A stretch of DNA of 25,807 nucleotides from Priapulus caudatus (lineage: Eukaryota > Priapulida > Priapulimorpha > Priapulimorphida > Priapulidae), in NCBI RefSeq assembly GCF_000485595.1, contig NW_014577427.1, positions 65,545-91,351 on the forward strand. The letters run 5' to 3'. The translations under genes were made by a program, and so were the position numbers. This document shows positions 10,174 to 18,843 of this stretch, piece by piece. The first letter of the stretch is position 1. The number at the start of each line of letters is the position of its first letter. The notes beneath the pieces were generated by a model, which was not told the DNA's origin, did no database searches, and worked only from the letters and a program-made list of their open reading frames with translations.

Positions 10174-10539
10174 GTATGCTCAAAGTGTATGGGCAGAGTT
10201 GTTTACAGTATAACGCTCGCATTGCATGACACTGATTTCGTCAGGCTGCATTTATCGGGTAAAATTAGGGTGTCACTATAGAGCTTAAATGAATGCTATC
10301 AAGAATTCTGGTAACTTTTGCATGAGAAGTCCAGTGTAATTATGCACAAGGGGTGCACGGTCACTCGCAGTTTGTATGGACGCATTCTTAACTCCTAACG
10401 ACTTGTTATTTGGTGGAAATTTTAATAGTGAGCATGAATGTTCAGCCAGTCAACACCGGCAATCTGTGTGCATGACAGCTCGCCGGGTGTGGTGCGCATA
10501 TTGTTCATGTATTGGCTGTTTATTGTGTGTTTGAATTAG

Positions 10540-10617
10540 CTTCTGGGATGCGTGCTGGCGCTGGCTGTTGCCAAAGTGATCGCAAACAAAGTCCGCTATG
10601 AATCCATGGAGGAATGA
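10540..10617 (+). CDS. Tetraspanin alternative last exon 7A
   Basis: Acceptor GAATTAG|CTT opens in phase 0: LLGCVLALAVAKV completes TM4, then the tail IANKVRYESMEE ends at TGA (10615-10617). The tail has a YESM motif of the YxxPhi type, which in CD63 binds AP adaptors for lysosomal sorting; here two Glu follow it. It lacks the membrane-proximal CC of exon 7B. A possible poly(A) region is AATATA at 10766 followed by a GTGTG-rich stretch; no AATAAA is seen nearby. Full protein with 7A: 230 residues from exon 2 plus the missing N-terminus. Confidence 0.88.
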   Translation, partial: LLGCVLALAVAKVIANKVRYESMEE

Positions 10618-11504
10618 GTTGTTGAGCGGTAAAAGCTTCACTTTGAGACTCTGACTCTGATCGGTTCTCTCTAACTTTCTGTACTAGCATAGCAGAAAAC
10701 GAACTACTACTAACATGTTTAAACACAAGTCTTATATGTTTGACTCTTTCGGCACTTGGCAAACTAATATATGCATATGTGTGCTGCGTGTGTGTGAGAC
10801 AGAAACCAGGGGGTTGGACTAGCCAGTGCTTACTTTGTATGGGTGAAGGAGAATTGTCATTTTCTCACGTCAGCAGGCTTGAGTTACCATAACTGTCTGC
10901 CCTAATGGGTTGGTTTCTACGATAACAGATGTGCAAGTGGCAGTCGTACAACATGTATAACATGAACCTGAATTCTCACACTCCATATGCACCAATTATA
11001 CTCAAGTAATAGAGTGCAGGATTTTAAACTTGGGAGATCGAGCAAACGTACTTTTAATTTCATCATTCTTCCAAAAAATCACGTTTCTTTCTTATTTAAT
11101 GATTTTGAGAGCTTGCAGATAAAATTACATGGTAAGTGATGTTTAATGAGATGCATAATAACTATTTCATACATACCTTTACCGCACATAGAACATAAAC
11201 GAAATCAACGGATCAGTAATATATCGGTTTACCGCAGTAGGTATAGAACTCTTTCACGCATCGTTTGCAAATGGCCTCGCACGCATGCTCCTGCTGTGTA
11301 AAAGAGCCCTCTGTTGTAAGCCTGCTAGTCCCAAGGCACACTTACGCACATTCGTATACCTATGCCGAAGACTCTTGCTCTTTTAATCTTTCGTCTGTCT
11401 ATGAAGGAAGAGTCTTCCTTTGCTAACCAGCATAGATTAGTTTGTGGTGATGGCGCAGTATCTGGGGAATTCTAAACCGCGTTGACACATTTCCTGCATT
11501 AGTA

Positions 11505-11610
11505 GATAGTAATGCCTAATGGTTAATGCTCAGAACTCGAGTTGGAAAGGGTGAGGACCCGCTTAGTATCGGTGATGCAGGGGTTCCAGTCGTGTCTTAA
11601 CCACTACTGC
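11505..11610 (+). repeat. Possible tRNA-derived SINE remnant
   Basis: A box A-like word (TAATGGTTAATGC, 11517-11529) precedes a box B-like word (GGTTCCAGTCG, 11582-11592; 9 of 11 against the GGTTCGANTCC consensus). The gap is longer than in an intact tRNA, and no cloverleaf folds by eye. It is therefore not called a tRNA gene. Confidence 0.25.
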
Positions 11611-11863
11611 TGTGTCATTTTATTGTAGCGGGTTTGATTTGCTAAATTGAAGAGATTCTCTGCTAAAAATAGAAGATCAGCATATTCTGATCCACTGCAT
11701 CTTCCAGCTACTGAGTGGACTAGCCAGTAGAACACATGAGAGAGAAATAGGATGAATCAAACGTATTCAAATAGCTTCTTCTGCATAGGGATTCTCTGCT
11801 GACTCTCAAATCGAACTAGCTATAGGTCGTTTTTCTTCCAGTGTAGATAGAGTGCACATATAA

Positions 11864-11885
11864 TCAGGAGTCTATCAACTCCTGA
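11864..11885. mobile_element. 22-bp palindromic mini-element with TATAA target duplication
   Basis: TCAGGAGT, a 6-base loop, then ACTCCTGA. The unit is flanked on both sides by the same five bases TATAA in direct orientation (11859-11863 and 11886-11890). A direct, not inverted, flanking repeat is what an insertion with a 5-bp target-site duplication would leave. It is related to the elements at 18578, 21925, 24935 and 25101. Confidence 0.6.
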
Positions 11886-12441
11886 TATAATGGCTAATTA
11901 TAAATTCCATGTTGACCGAAAACAGTATATGGTCACTGGTAATGGGTGGTTCAACCCATCCTACCCAATGAAAATCGAAATGCACAGTCAATCTAGCAGG
12001 GCTGATTAAACTTAGAATTAGCTTAATTAGTATAGAATTAAGCTTATTTATACTTAGCTCTTGAACGTTCGAAGTGAGCACGCATAGTGGGTTCCATATT
12101 TTTGTTTTCACTCACACTTATAAAAGTTGTACTATTTTGTTTACTAGTTGTAAAAAGAAAGCACCACTAACCATTTAAATTAATTATACACCTCTGCTGT
12201 CATATTTCAAAAGTAATTGAGAATTGCCTAATGTATTTAGGTCATGATTTTTGCCTTCCTCTATGGAATTATTGTTATTGTGCACTTTATTCTCTAACTG
12301 TCATTCAGAAAGGAATTTGTCTGGTTGTATATCACGTTTATTCGTATTAAATATCACTAATCTTTGTTTTTATACACAGCAGTGTCCACCACCGTTACTC
12401 GTGATTTCTATAGTAATTTGTTTGCTATCTATTGTTTACAG

Positions 12442-12513
12442 ATACTCGGTGTGCTGCTTGCCTGCTGCCTGGCAAAGAATATCAACAAAAATAAGTACGA
12501 ACAAGTTGCCTAG
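12442..12513 (+). CDS. Tetraspanin alternative last exon 7B
   Basis: Acceptor TTTACAG|ATA opens in phase 0: ILGVLLACCLAKN completes TM4, then INKNKYEQVA ends at TAG (12511-12513). It resembles the CD63 end more closely than 7A does, with a CC pair at the cytosolic edge of TM4 (likely palmitoylated in this family) and a YxxPhi-type YEQV three residues from the end of the region. Exon 7A occupies the same structural position, so each transcript should use one. ATTAAA at 12705 and 12824 are possible poly(A) signals. Alternatively it could be a relic of a duplicated gene, but the intact frame and splice acceptor argue against that. Confidence 0.85.
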   Translation: MLGVLLACCLAKNINKNKYEQVA

Positions 12514-14240
12514 ACTGCATGTCATGAGCAGGTACTTCCAGTGAAAACTGCATCCAGACAAGAATGTTGAACCTTCGTTATTCCGTACTGAGCACACGAA
12601 CAGTGCACTGTGAAAATTTTCTTCTTTTCTTATTGTGCAGGGTCCCTCTGGGATTTATTGGAATTTTTATGTATAGCATGGTTATAGTATCTAAAATTTT
12701 ATTTATTAAAGTTATACTTGCTCCGATGTCTCGTAATGCTATCTGAGTAATTGCGAAATCTCTAATATCAAAATCATGTGTGCGATGTTTTATTTGTGGG
12801 CTTTACAATTTTAGTAAGTGATCATTAAAAAAGGGTACTTGTAGCTTAATGTAAGCTTTATTGTGGAAACAAGGCAGGATACATGTTGGTGTGCTGCGAA
12901 AATAACAAGACGTTTTAGTTGTCATATCCTACTCTACAGTTTTTCTGGCAGTGGTGTGTGTTCCCCAACCTTATACCAGTTTCCTATTACAAGCTGCAGT
13001 GAATGCATAGATGCTCTGTGCAAGATTCTGTCACTGAATAGGCATTGAAGGCATGGGTGTGTCAGTGTGTGATACTTGTCCCAGCGAATCTGTCACCATC
13101 AACAAGCATTGTTTGACGTCAAAATGTAGGTTGCCATAATTGCATTATTTACACGTGGTCAGATTAGTAAAATGAATGGTTAATATCATGAACATATCTA
13201 ATACAATATTACGATACAATCTTGTATAGATATTTTCAGGGTAATATGTATCGCGTCGTGTTGTGTCTGTGCATTATAATTTCTCGCCATTTGAACCACC
13301 GAGTTTTTGATTATCCTATCTTACATTTTTGCGGCAAATATCTGTGATCACTGATGCTGACCACTATTGGGTTTTACTTACGATTTTGTTCTACTCAACT
13401 TGATCACAAGCATACAAACTGCACTTTTCTATAACCCGTCTCACCTCAAATGTTTGCAGGTAGGGATAAGCATTTAATTGCATTTCTGCAAAATTACAAT
13501 AATCATCGACCCCCCACCGACTCTGCTATACCAGGTAGATTGTTTGTACGCTTGTGATGTAGTTGGTATTTGTGAACGGCCTCTTATTAGGATGAGATTA
13601 GGATAATATTCAAATATATCTTTATTAAGAATTAAAGCATTTTATCTCGAATATGGATATGTTGTGATTTCGGGTTCGCTTCGTTAAACAGCTTTGGTTT
13701 TATACCGGCTCCTTGTTGAAAATCATGTTTAGGATAGAGGAGCCATGACGGTACTAAAAACATCACCCAGGAAATACTGAGCGTAACGTGATTGATAACG
13801 AAATAGCACAATTCTATTGTGCGTGGATCTATGTACATGCCGTGTTGAATTTGGCTTTTTAAGTGAATGTGAAATTGAAGCCATTTTTGGCAATTAAAAT
13901 TTAGTTGCGTTTATTCACGACAATGAGCCGGAACTGCGTTGGTTGATGTGTTTGTTTTAACAATATTCCTATATTTGAATGTACTGTAATTGTGCCTTTA
14001 TTGTCTAATGGTTGTGTATTTAGTGTGTACATGCATTCTTCTAACACATCTTTCATTGGTGCATATTTTCAGATTCCAATCTACATTAATTTGATGGGGC
14101 ATTAGGATTTATTACATTAAAAAGGGAATTAGAAATAAGGACATCTGAATTCGATATACCTAGAGATACCGTGTTTGATTACTGGTAAATATTTCTTCAC
14201 ACTTCTGCTTATATTTGAAACTTGGTGCTATAGAGTATAG
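12514..14240. other. Downstream of the tetraspanin, no gene seen
   Basis: The first few hundred bases are the probable 3'UTR of isoform 7B. The rest is AT-rich without recognisable exon or repeat. Confidence 0.5.
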
Positions 14241-14288
14241 TCACGAATGTATAGTAGAAATGGAATGTTCTAATACATACATTCGTGA
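14241..14288. mobile_element. 48-bp palindromic mini-element with TATAG target duplication
   Basis: Twelve-base perfect arms (TCACGAATGTAT and its complement) surround a 24-base loop. TATAG lies directly on both sides (14236-14240, 14289-14293). It shares the TCA...TGA ends and TATNR-type 5-bp flanks with the TCAGGAGT group but has a different arm sequence. Confidence 0.6.
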
Positions 14289-14589
14289 TATAGCGTACGT
14301 GGTCATTGCCTTAAAACACAGTCTATTAACCATAATTCATACAGAATATGTCAGTATGGCCAACTGGCAGGGCGGTATTTTTTTTAAATAGCCACTGAAA
14401 AAATGCTATTCGTTTCTAGCGTCTATGATAAATTGTAACGTATATAGGGATGGAAATCGGTGCAATATTCCTGCGAGTCATATTGTGAATCTTGATTATT
14501 GATGTATGAAGCTATTCTTATGAGAGCAGGTGCCTTCAAACATATACCATCTTATCTATTTTGAGCATTTGGGCTATTAGTAGTACAAG

Positions 14590-14591
<2 letters not shown>

Positions 14592-14638
<47 letters not shown>

Positions 14639-14648
14639 TGCGTGCGTG
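14592..14648 (+). repeat. (GT)n-(CGTG)n microsatellite
   Basis: A GT run of about 28 bases passes directly into about seven CGTG units. Alternating purine-pyrimidine sequence of this kind can adopt Z-DNA. Confidence 0.95.
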
Positions 14649-14712
14649 GGGTGCAATAGATTTTAGGCAAATGCAGCAGATGCGTGGAGGATAAGTGACT
14701 GAGTAAGATTAT

Positions 14713-15110
14713 GACATGGGCAAATAGGTGAAGTAAAGAACAAGGGTGTGGTTGGAGCGTTGGACTGACGTAAAGTGCAAGGGTATGAAAGGTATGCAGG
14801 GGCGAGGTAAGATGCAGAGGTATGTCAAGTATGTAAGATTGAGGTAAGGCTCAGGGGTGGAAGGAGTATTTAGGGTTGAGTAACATACGAGGTTATGGCA
14901 TGTACACACGGTTGATGTGTGACGAATGAGTATTGCATGTGTGCGAAGGTAAGGCATGACACAGGGCTATGACGAGTATATGGGTGTAGGGTGAGGAACA
15001 GTGGTATGACAGTTATGAAAGGCTGAAGTAAGCCATAGTGGTATTCCAGCTATGATGCAGGGTTGATGTATCGCATATGGGTATGACAGGTATTGGGAAT
15101 GGTGTATGCG
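14713..15110 (+). repeat. Degenerate minisatellite, about 37-bp unit
   Basis: Roughly ten diverged copies have unit starts near 14743, 14781, 14819, 14855, 14891, 14927, 14964, 15002, 15039 and 15079. The approximate consensus is GGGTATGACAGGTATG followed by AGGGTTGAGGTAAGGCACA. The + strand is strongly G/T/A with few C. The minus-strand open frame across it is an artefact of the repeat. Confidence 0.7.
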
Positions 15111-15790
15111 CTAGGTTTAATGTAAGGAGACATGATGAAGGCACCATCCCTACCTTTCTACTTCTAAATGTGGCTAACTATCCTAATAATATGTCTACAT
15201 GTTTCACTTTTTGTGTTGTCATCTGCTATGTATTTTTCGATGGAAATCCTGCATGATTGGTTATGACGCAATCGTACCTACCATTACTCGATGTATGGTA
15301 ACAAGCTTGTCATATAATGTTATCAAATTAATGTCTAGACTTTTCTTCCATGCTACCATTTAATATAGCTATTAAACATGTATCTAGCTTATCTGTAAGG
15401 TATCCGTTTAATTGTGATGGAGAAGGTAAAGAGCATACTTGCATTATTGCGCTCTTGGTGAGATAGTTGCTTTGCAGCGGTATGTATTGTTGAAAGCTTG
15501 AATATATATACAGTATCTATATTATACATGAGGGTTTAATGCCTCTAATCTATAAACAGCTTGGTTTCTCATATCTTATATCCGTTTACATATGATAATG
15601 TGCGATGGATGTAACATAAACGTATTTATTCTTGTCAGCGGGTGTATACTGTCAGGCTTGCGCTTTCAATTTTCCGTTATCAATATCACTTTTATCAATA
15701 TCACCATGACGGAGTATACCGATATTAATGCATAATATATCCCTGCAGTTTGACTCGTTTCCGTGTCGCGAGTGATCAGTAGAGAAGGGG
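15111..15790. other. Gene-free stretch between the two minisatellites
   Basis: No exon, RNA gene or repeat recognised. Confidence 0.45.
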
Positions 15791-15791
15791 A

Positions 15792-15970
15792 GCGGCTTGA
15801 CGTAGGTGGAAGGTGAGAGGCTTGACGTAGGTGGAAGGGGAGAGGCTTGACGTCGGTGGAAGGGGAGAGGCTTGACGTAGGTGGAAGGGGAGAGGCTTGA
15901 CGTCGGTGGAAGGGGAGAGGCTTGACGTAGGTGGAAGGGGAGAGGCTTGACGTAGGTGGAGGAGGAGGAG
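15792..15970 (+). repeat. 25-bp tandem repeat, seven copies
   Basis: CTTGACGT... starts exactly every 25 bases at 15796, 15821, 15846, 15871, 15896, 15921 and 15946. Copies differ almost only at GTAGG against GTCGG (third and fifth have GTCGG), and the first has one further change. Near-identity indicates recent expansion. The right edge degrades into GGAGGAGGAG. Because 25 is not divisible by 3 and no frame has a stop, all three minus-strand frames read through the array. Confidence 0.95.
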
Positions 15971-16034
15971 CCATGTATGAGGGATGAGGAGAAAGGAGGG
16001 GATTGACGTGTTACGGGAGAGATCCGGCTCATAG

Positions 16035-16213
16035 TCTTTTACAATGGGGGAAATATCTGCGACTCGCGATGTGTCTTTTGTCATGTATTTGCTACCTGCG
16101 TCTGCGCGCAGGAATGCTGCTATCGAGTCCGGCTTAGGTAGGTTGATGAGTGAGTGGGTGCGGCTCAGGTCTCCAGTGGCTGGTGCTAGCATTGCGTATT
16201 CATACGTGAATCG
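16035..16213 (-). CDS. Unassigned open stretch, possible minus-strand exon (tentative)
   Basis: Reading from a plausible acceptor (CTTCTACAG, just above 16213), the minus strand encodes a peptide of balanced composition. It starts RFTYEYAMLAPATGD, passes SLINLPKPDSIAAFLRADAG and ends VKDYEPDLSR. It then runs into the 25-bp repeat array. A CAG|GTAGCA word within it could be a splice donor. I recognise no domain. The opposite strand is also open here (16044-16340), and neighbouring minus frames contain short protein-like runs broken by stops, so a decayed coding copy or chance are both possible. Confidence 0.25.
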
Positions 16214-16645
16214 CTGTAGAAGTCATTGCGTAGTGTTTCGATGGGGGCCCTGTAGTGAAATCATAGACGATATGACGAGCGCGTTAACCATTCTAGTTCA
16301 TCGTTTTCATCGCCGTTTCGCTCTATCGTTTATGTGCTAGTGATGGTACAGTGCGATGTTATGTAGGTTCTGAGTAAGAGGAAACGCACAGTGTGTGTAG
16401 TCCCTGTCTATATGCAGGGACTCCTGTGTGGGCGATCGAGGTGCATGGTTTGAACAGGTGGTTTGAAGACGTATAGTACCACGATCGTGGTTCACCAGTA
16501 TCATCGATATTAGCACGAGTGCACTTGCGTGCTCCTTCTACGTAGATGCTGGTGATATGTTTGGTTCCAACACTGATATCCCCTTGATGAGTATGATGCA
16601 GTAGTAGCAGCAGCAACAAGACTTGTCAGGTAGCAATGCTCACTT

Positions 16646-16696
16646 ATAACACACACGCACGTACACACGCACGCATGTACACGCACGCGCGCGCAT
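16646..16696. repeat. (AC/GC)n alternating tract
   Basis: ACACACGCACGTACACACGC and similar words end in GCGCGCGC. This is an alternating purine-pyrimidine block, a candidate Z-DNA former. Confidence 0.8.
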
Positions 16697-16854
16697 CGTC
16701 CGATATGCGGTAGGACATACTGAGCGTGCATTTAACCCGATTTGTCTGACTCATTGTCTGACTTATTGATTAACTATCGGCTATGTGATTGATCTTACTG
16801 TTACTGATGTAATTAACCAATCTGGTATTTGATTCTAACCATGTTGATATAATC

Positions 16855-17076
16855 ATGCAAAACGGGTCAATAGATGATAAACTCCACCTACTCTATGACT
16901 GCACTGCCACCAACCACATCAGAAAAAAGATAGAAGACAAATTTATACACTTTACATTCCTAGGCAAATCATCCATAAAATGGTTATGCATCACAAATCA
17001 TGTGGCCGATCTCCTTGAACTCTCAAAGTTTATCGAAGATTCATTGAAGCTACGACAAGATCCACCCCAAACATAA
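16855..17076 (+). pseudogene. LINE ORF2 C-terminal fragment
   Basis: Seventy-three codons end at TAA. The peptide has the layout seen at the C-terminus of many non-LTR retrotransposon polyproteins: an acidic/His/Cys turn (DDKLHLLYDC), then IRKKIEDKF, then a leucine-rich end ELSKFIEDSLKLR. Neither the reverse-transcriptase catalytic motif nor the endonuclease is present, so this is a 5'-truncated or decayed copy. Family assignment is by pattern only. Confidence 0.5.
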
Positions 17077-17132
17077 ATGGTGATATATACAAATAATAAA
17101 TGAAATCACACCACATATCCCAAGCTAAATAC

Positions 17133-17440
17133 CACAGGCACTTGAAGCGTTACAATAAAATATAATGCTAACTAAATACGAAATCTATAGTATATACATA
17201 TATAGTATATATATATATAGTATATACACTATATATATTAGTGTACGCGTGCAACAGTGGAGCCGCGAGAGCAATGCCGCCGGCAGCGTATATGGTTGCA
17301 CGTAGGATTTGGACGGAATTTACAGGAAACAGTCGGCAATACTAGGTGAAAGAGAGTATAGAAACATTAAGAATTTGGTAGTAAATAGATTTCGTATTTA
17401 GTTAGCATTATATTTTATTGAAACGCTTCAAGTGCCTGTG
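17133..17440. mobile_element. 308-bp MITE with 56-bp TIRs
   Basis: 17133-17188 and 17385-17440 are inverted repeats with one obvious mismatch pair, starting CACAGGCACTTGAAGCG. Flanks CTAAATAC (17125-17132) and CTAAAAAC (17441-17448) match at 7 of 8, consistent with an aged 8-bp target duplication of hAT or a similar superfamily. The centre contains TATA/AT repeats. There is no transposase. It sits in the presumed 3' part of the LINE copy. Confidence 0.75.
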
Positions 17441-17833
17441 CTAAAAACAGAGGTTTAGACCAACAGTCGGGCTTTACTAGTCCTACATCTGAACTCAGGG
17501 CGCCTGCAGTTTCCGATACCAAATGTTACTATCTGCGGCAACCGATACCACGCAATACTTACCGCGATAGTCTACTCACATGAATCTTGTTCGGCGTAGT
17601 TTAAGAGTGAATTTTATTACACTCGTTTGAAGTGTTGTTTTTTTGGTTAGAAATGAACGTTAAATTATGTTAAATAAAAAAATATATTATCATGTATTAT
17701 GATGTAACATGTGTCATGCAGTCATGTCAAAGTTTAAGTAGTATAAGAAACATCGTCTCTCTCGTTTTTATTAGCCTAGGAACTTGTCGTAGTTTGTAGC
17801 CTATTTGCCTGTATGATCTGCGATTATACGTTC

Positions 17834-17857
17834 AATAAACTTTATTTGAATTTGAAT
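17834..17857 (+). repeat. LINE-like 3' tail
   Basis: AATAAA is followed by CTTTATTTGAATTTGAATC. A poly(A) signal running into TTTGAA-type repeats is a common 3' end of invertebrate LINEs. With the fragment at 16855 this suggests one LINE 3' end (16855-17857) split by the MITE. Confidence 0.4.
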
Positions 17858-18503
17858 CATGGCTATTATTTATCATTGGCATTGCGCTGTATAACTAGAA
17901 GGAAGATCGAAGTAACCGAAAACGTATATAAAAAATAAGTGTACATGATATAAATTATAACTGTATAATATATTGTGCTAACAAAAAAACGCTTCATTTT
18001 GTTAACCATCGCTGAAGAGGGAAAATGTGCGAATTGTAATAAAACGGACAAGGCTGGGAAAGCCAAACTGTAACTCGGGCAGATTTTTATTGGTATAAAT
18101 TTTAAGATTAGGGTGCGAGTGACATGTCGTCTGTCTGCACCGCTCTATATCGCCACGTTTACATGAAGGAAGTCAAGGAACGCCGACGTGACTAGATAGA
18201 TCAAATACAATTAATGCCAACATTTCTCATGACGATAGTGATTTACATTCCGGCTGATTATAGACATGCAGATATGACGATGACCTCGATGTAGTGAAGA
18301 GTGAAGCCATCCCAATGTAGTTAACGTGATGGTTTGCGCATAAAGCAGTATTTATCAATTGCATGCCTCGTACGTGGCTGTGACTCGTGTACCACCTTAT
18401 GTAACGTTGGAATTTACGCTACTGTGTGGAGCTATTGAAGTAGAATGTATGTGAAGCCAAAATACATAGGTAAGAATAGAAGTCAGACTTACTATACACT
18501 TCA
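17858..18503. other. Gene-free stretch
   Basis: Nothing recognised on either strand. Confidence 0.45.
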
Positions 18504-18545
18504 TCAGAGCACGTATATCATATAATATAGGCCTACGTGCTCTGA
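18504..18545. mobile_element. 42-bp palindromic mini-element with flanking direct repeat
   Basis: Arms TCAGAGCACGTA (18504-18515) and its exact complement (18534-18545) surround an AT-rich loop. CTTCA directly precedes and directly follows the element. Counting the shared TCA, the direct repeat is ACTTCATCA (18498-18506 and 18544-18552). Confidence 0.5.
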
Positions 18546-18577
18546 CTTCATCAACTATATATATACACATTATAATA

Positions 18578-18643
18578 TCAGGAGTGAATTATAACAGATT
18601 TCTTAATCGTAGAATTCTATTATTATTGAATATTCACTCCTGA
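18578..18643. mobile_element. Palindromic mini-element, TCAGGAGTGAAT arms
   Basis: TCAGGAGTGAAT (18578-18589) and its exact complement (18632-18643). The flanks are AT-rich (TAATA left, TTATA right) without a clean duplication. Immediately to the right, a second partial end (TATAA then TCAGGA, 18651-18661) faces it head-to-head, making a perfect AT-centred palindrome from 18639 to 18660. Confidence 0.55.
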
Positions 18644-18787
18644 TTATATATATAATCAGGATTTAACTTCGTGTAAATGGCTTCGTGTAGGATGATACAA
18701 CGTGCTCTTGCTTATTACGCTTTAATTACTTGTATGGGGGCATTCCGGTCGTGGTAGGAGATGGTAGATGTACGGGTGTGTGAGTCG

Positions 18788-18843
18788 TATATATATATAT
18801 ATATATATAGGGGGGGATCAGTGGTATGTGAACCCCCCCCCCC
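18788..18843. repeat. (AT)n followed by G7...C11 inverted homopolymers
   Basis: An AT run (18788-18809) abuts seven Gs (18810-18816). Sixteen bases later come eleven Cs (18833-18843), able to pair with the Gs as a hairpin. Confidence 0.9.

Larger units (their letters stand above)
10618..12441. other. Region between alternative last exons
   Basis: In isoform 7A this is 3'UTR and downstream sequence; in isoform 7B it is part of a 2268-bp intron (10174-12441). It holds a possible tRNA-derived SINE remnant (about 11505-11610) and the 22-bp palindromic element at 11864-11885. No other exon was seen. Confidence 0.6.

Noticed and set aside
12564-12746. Further tetraspanin exon after 7B (hydrophobic frame)
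   Set aside because: The hydrophobic residues come from T-rich 3'UTR-like sequence. No cysteine motif or phase-consistent splice pair was found.
14592-14648. CRISPR-like array among the regular repeats at 14.6-16.0 kb
   Set aside because: The repeats are contiguous tandem microsatellite or minisatellite units without unique spacers, in an animal-type genome.
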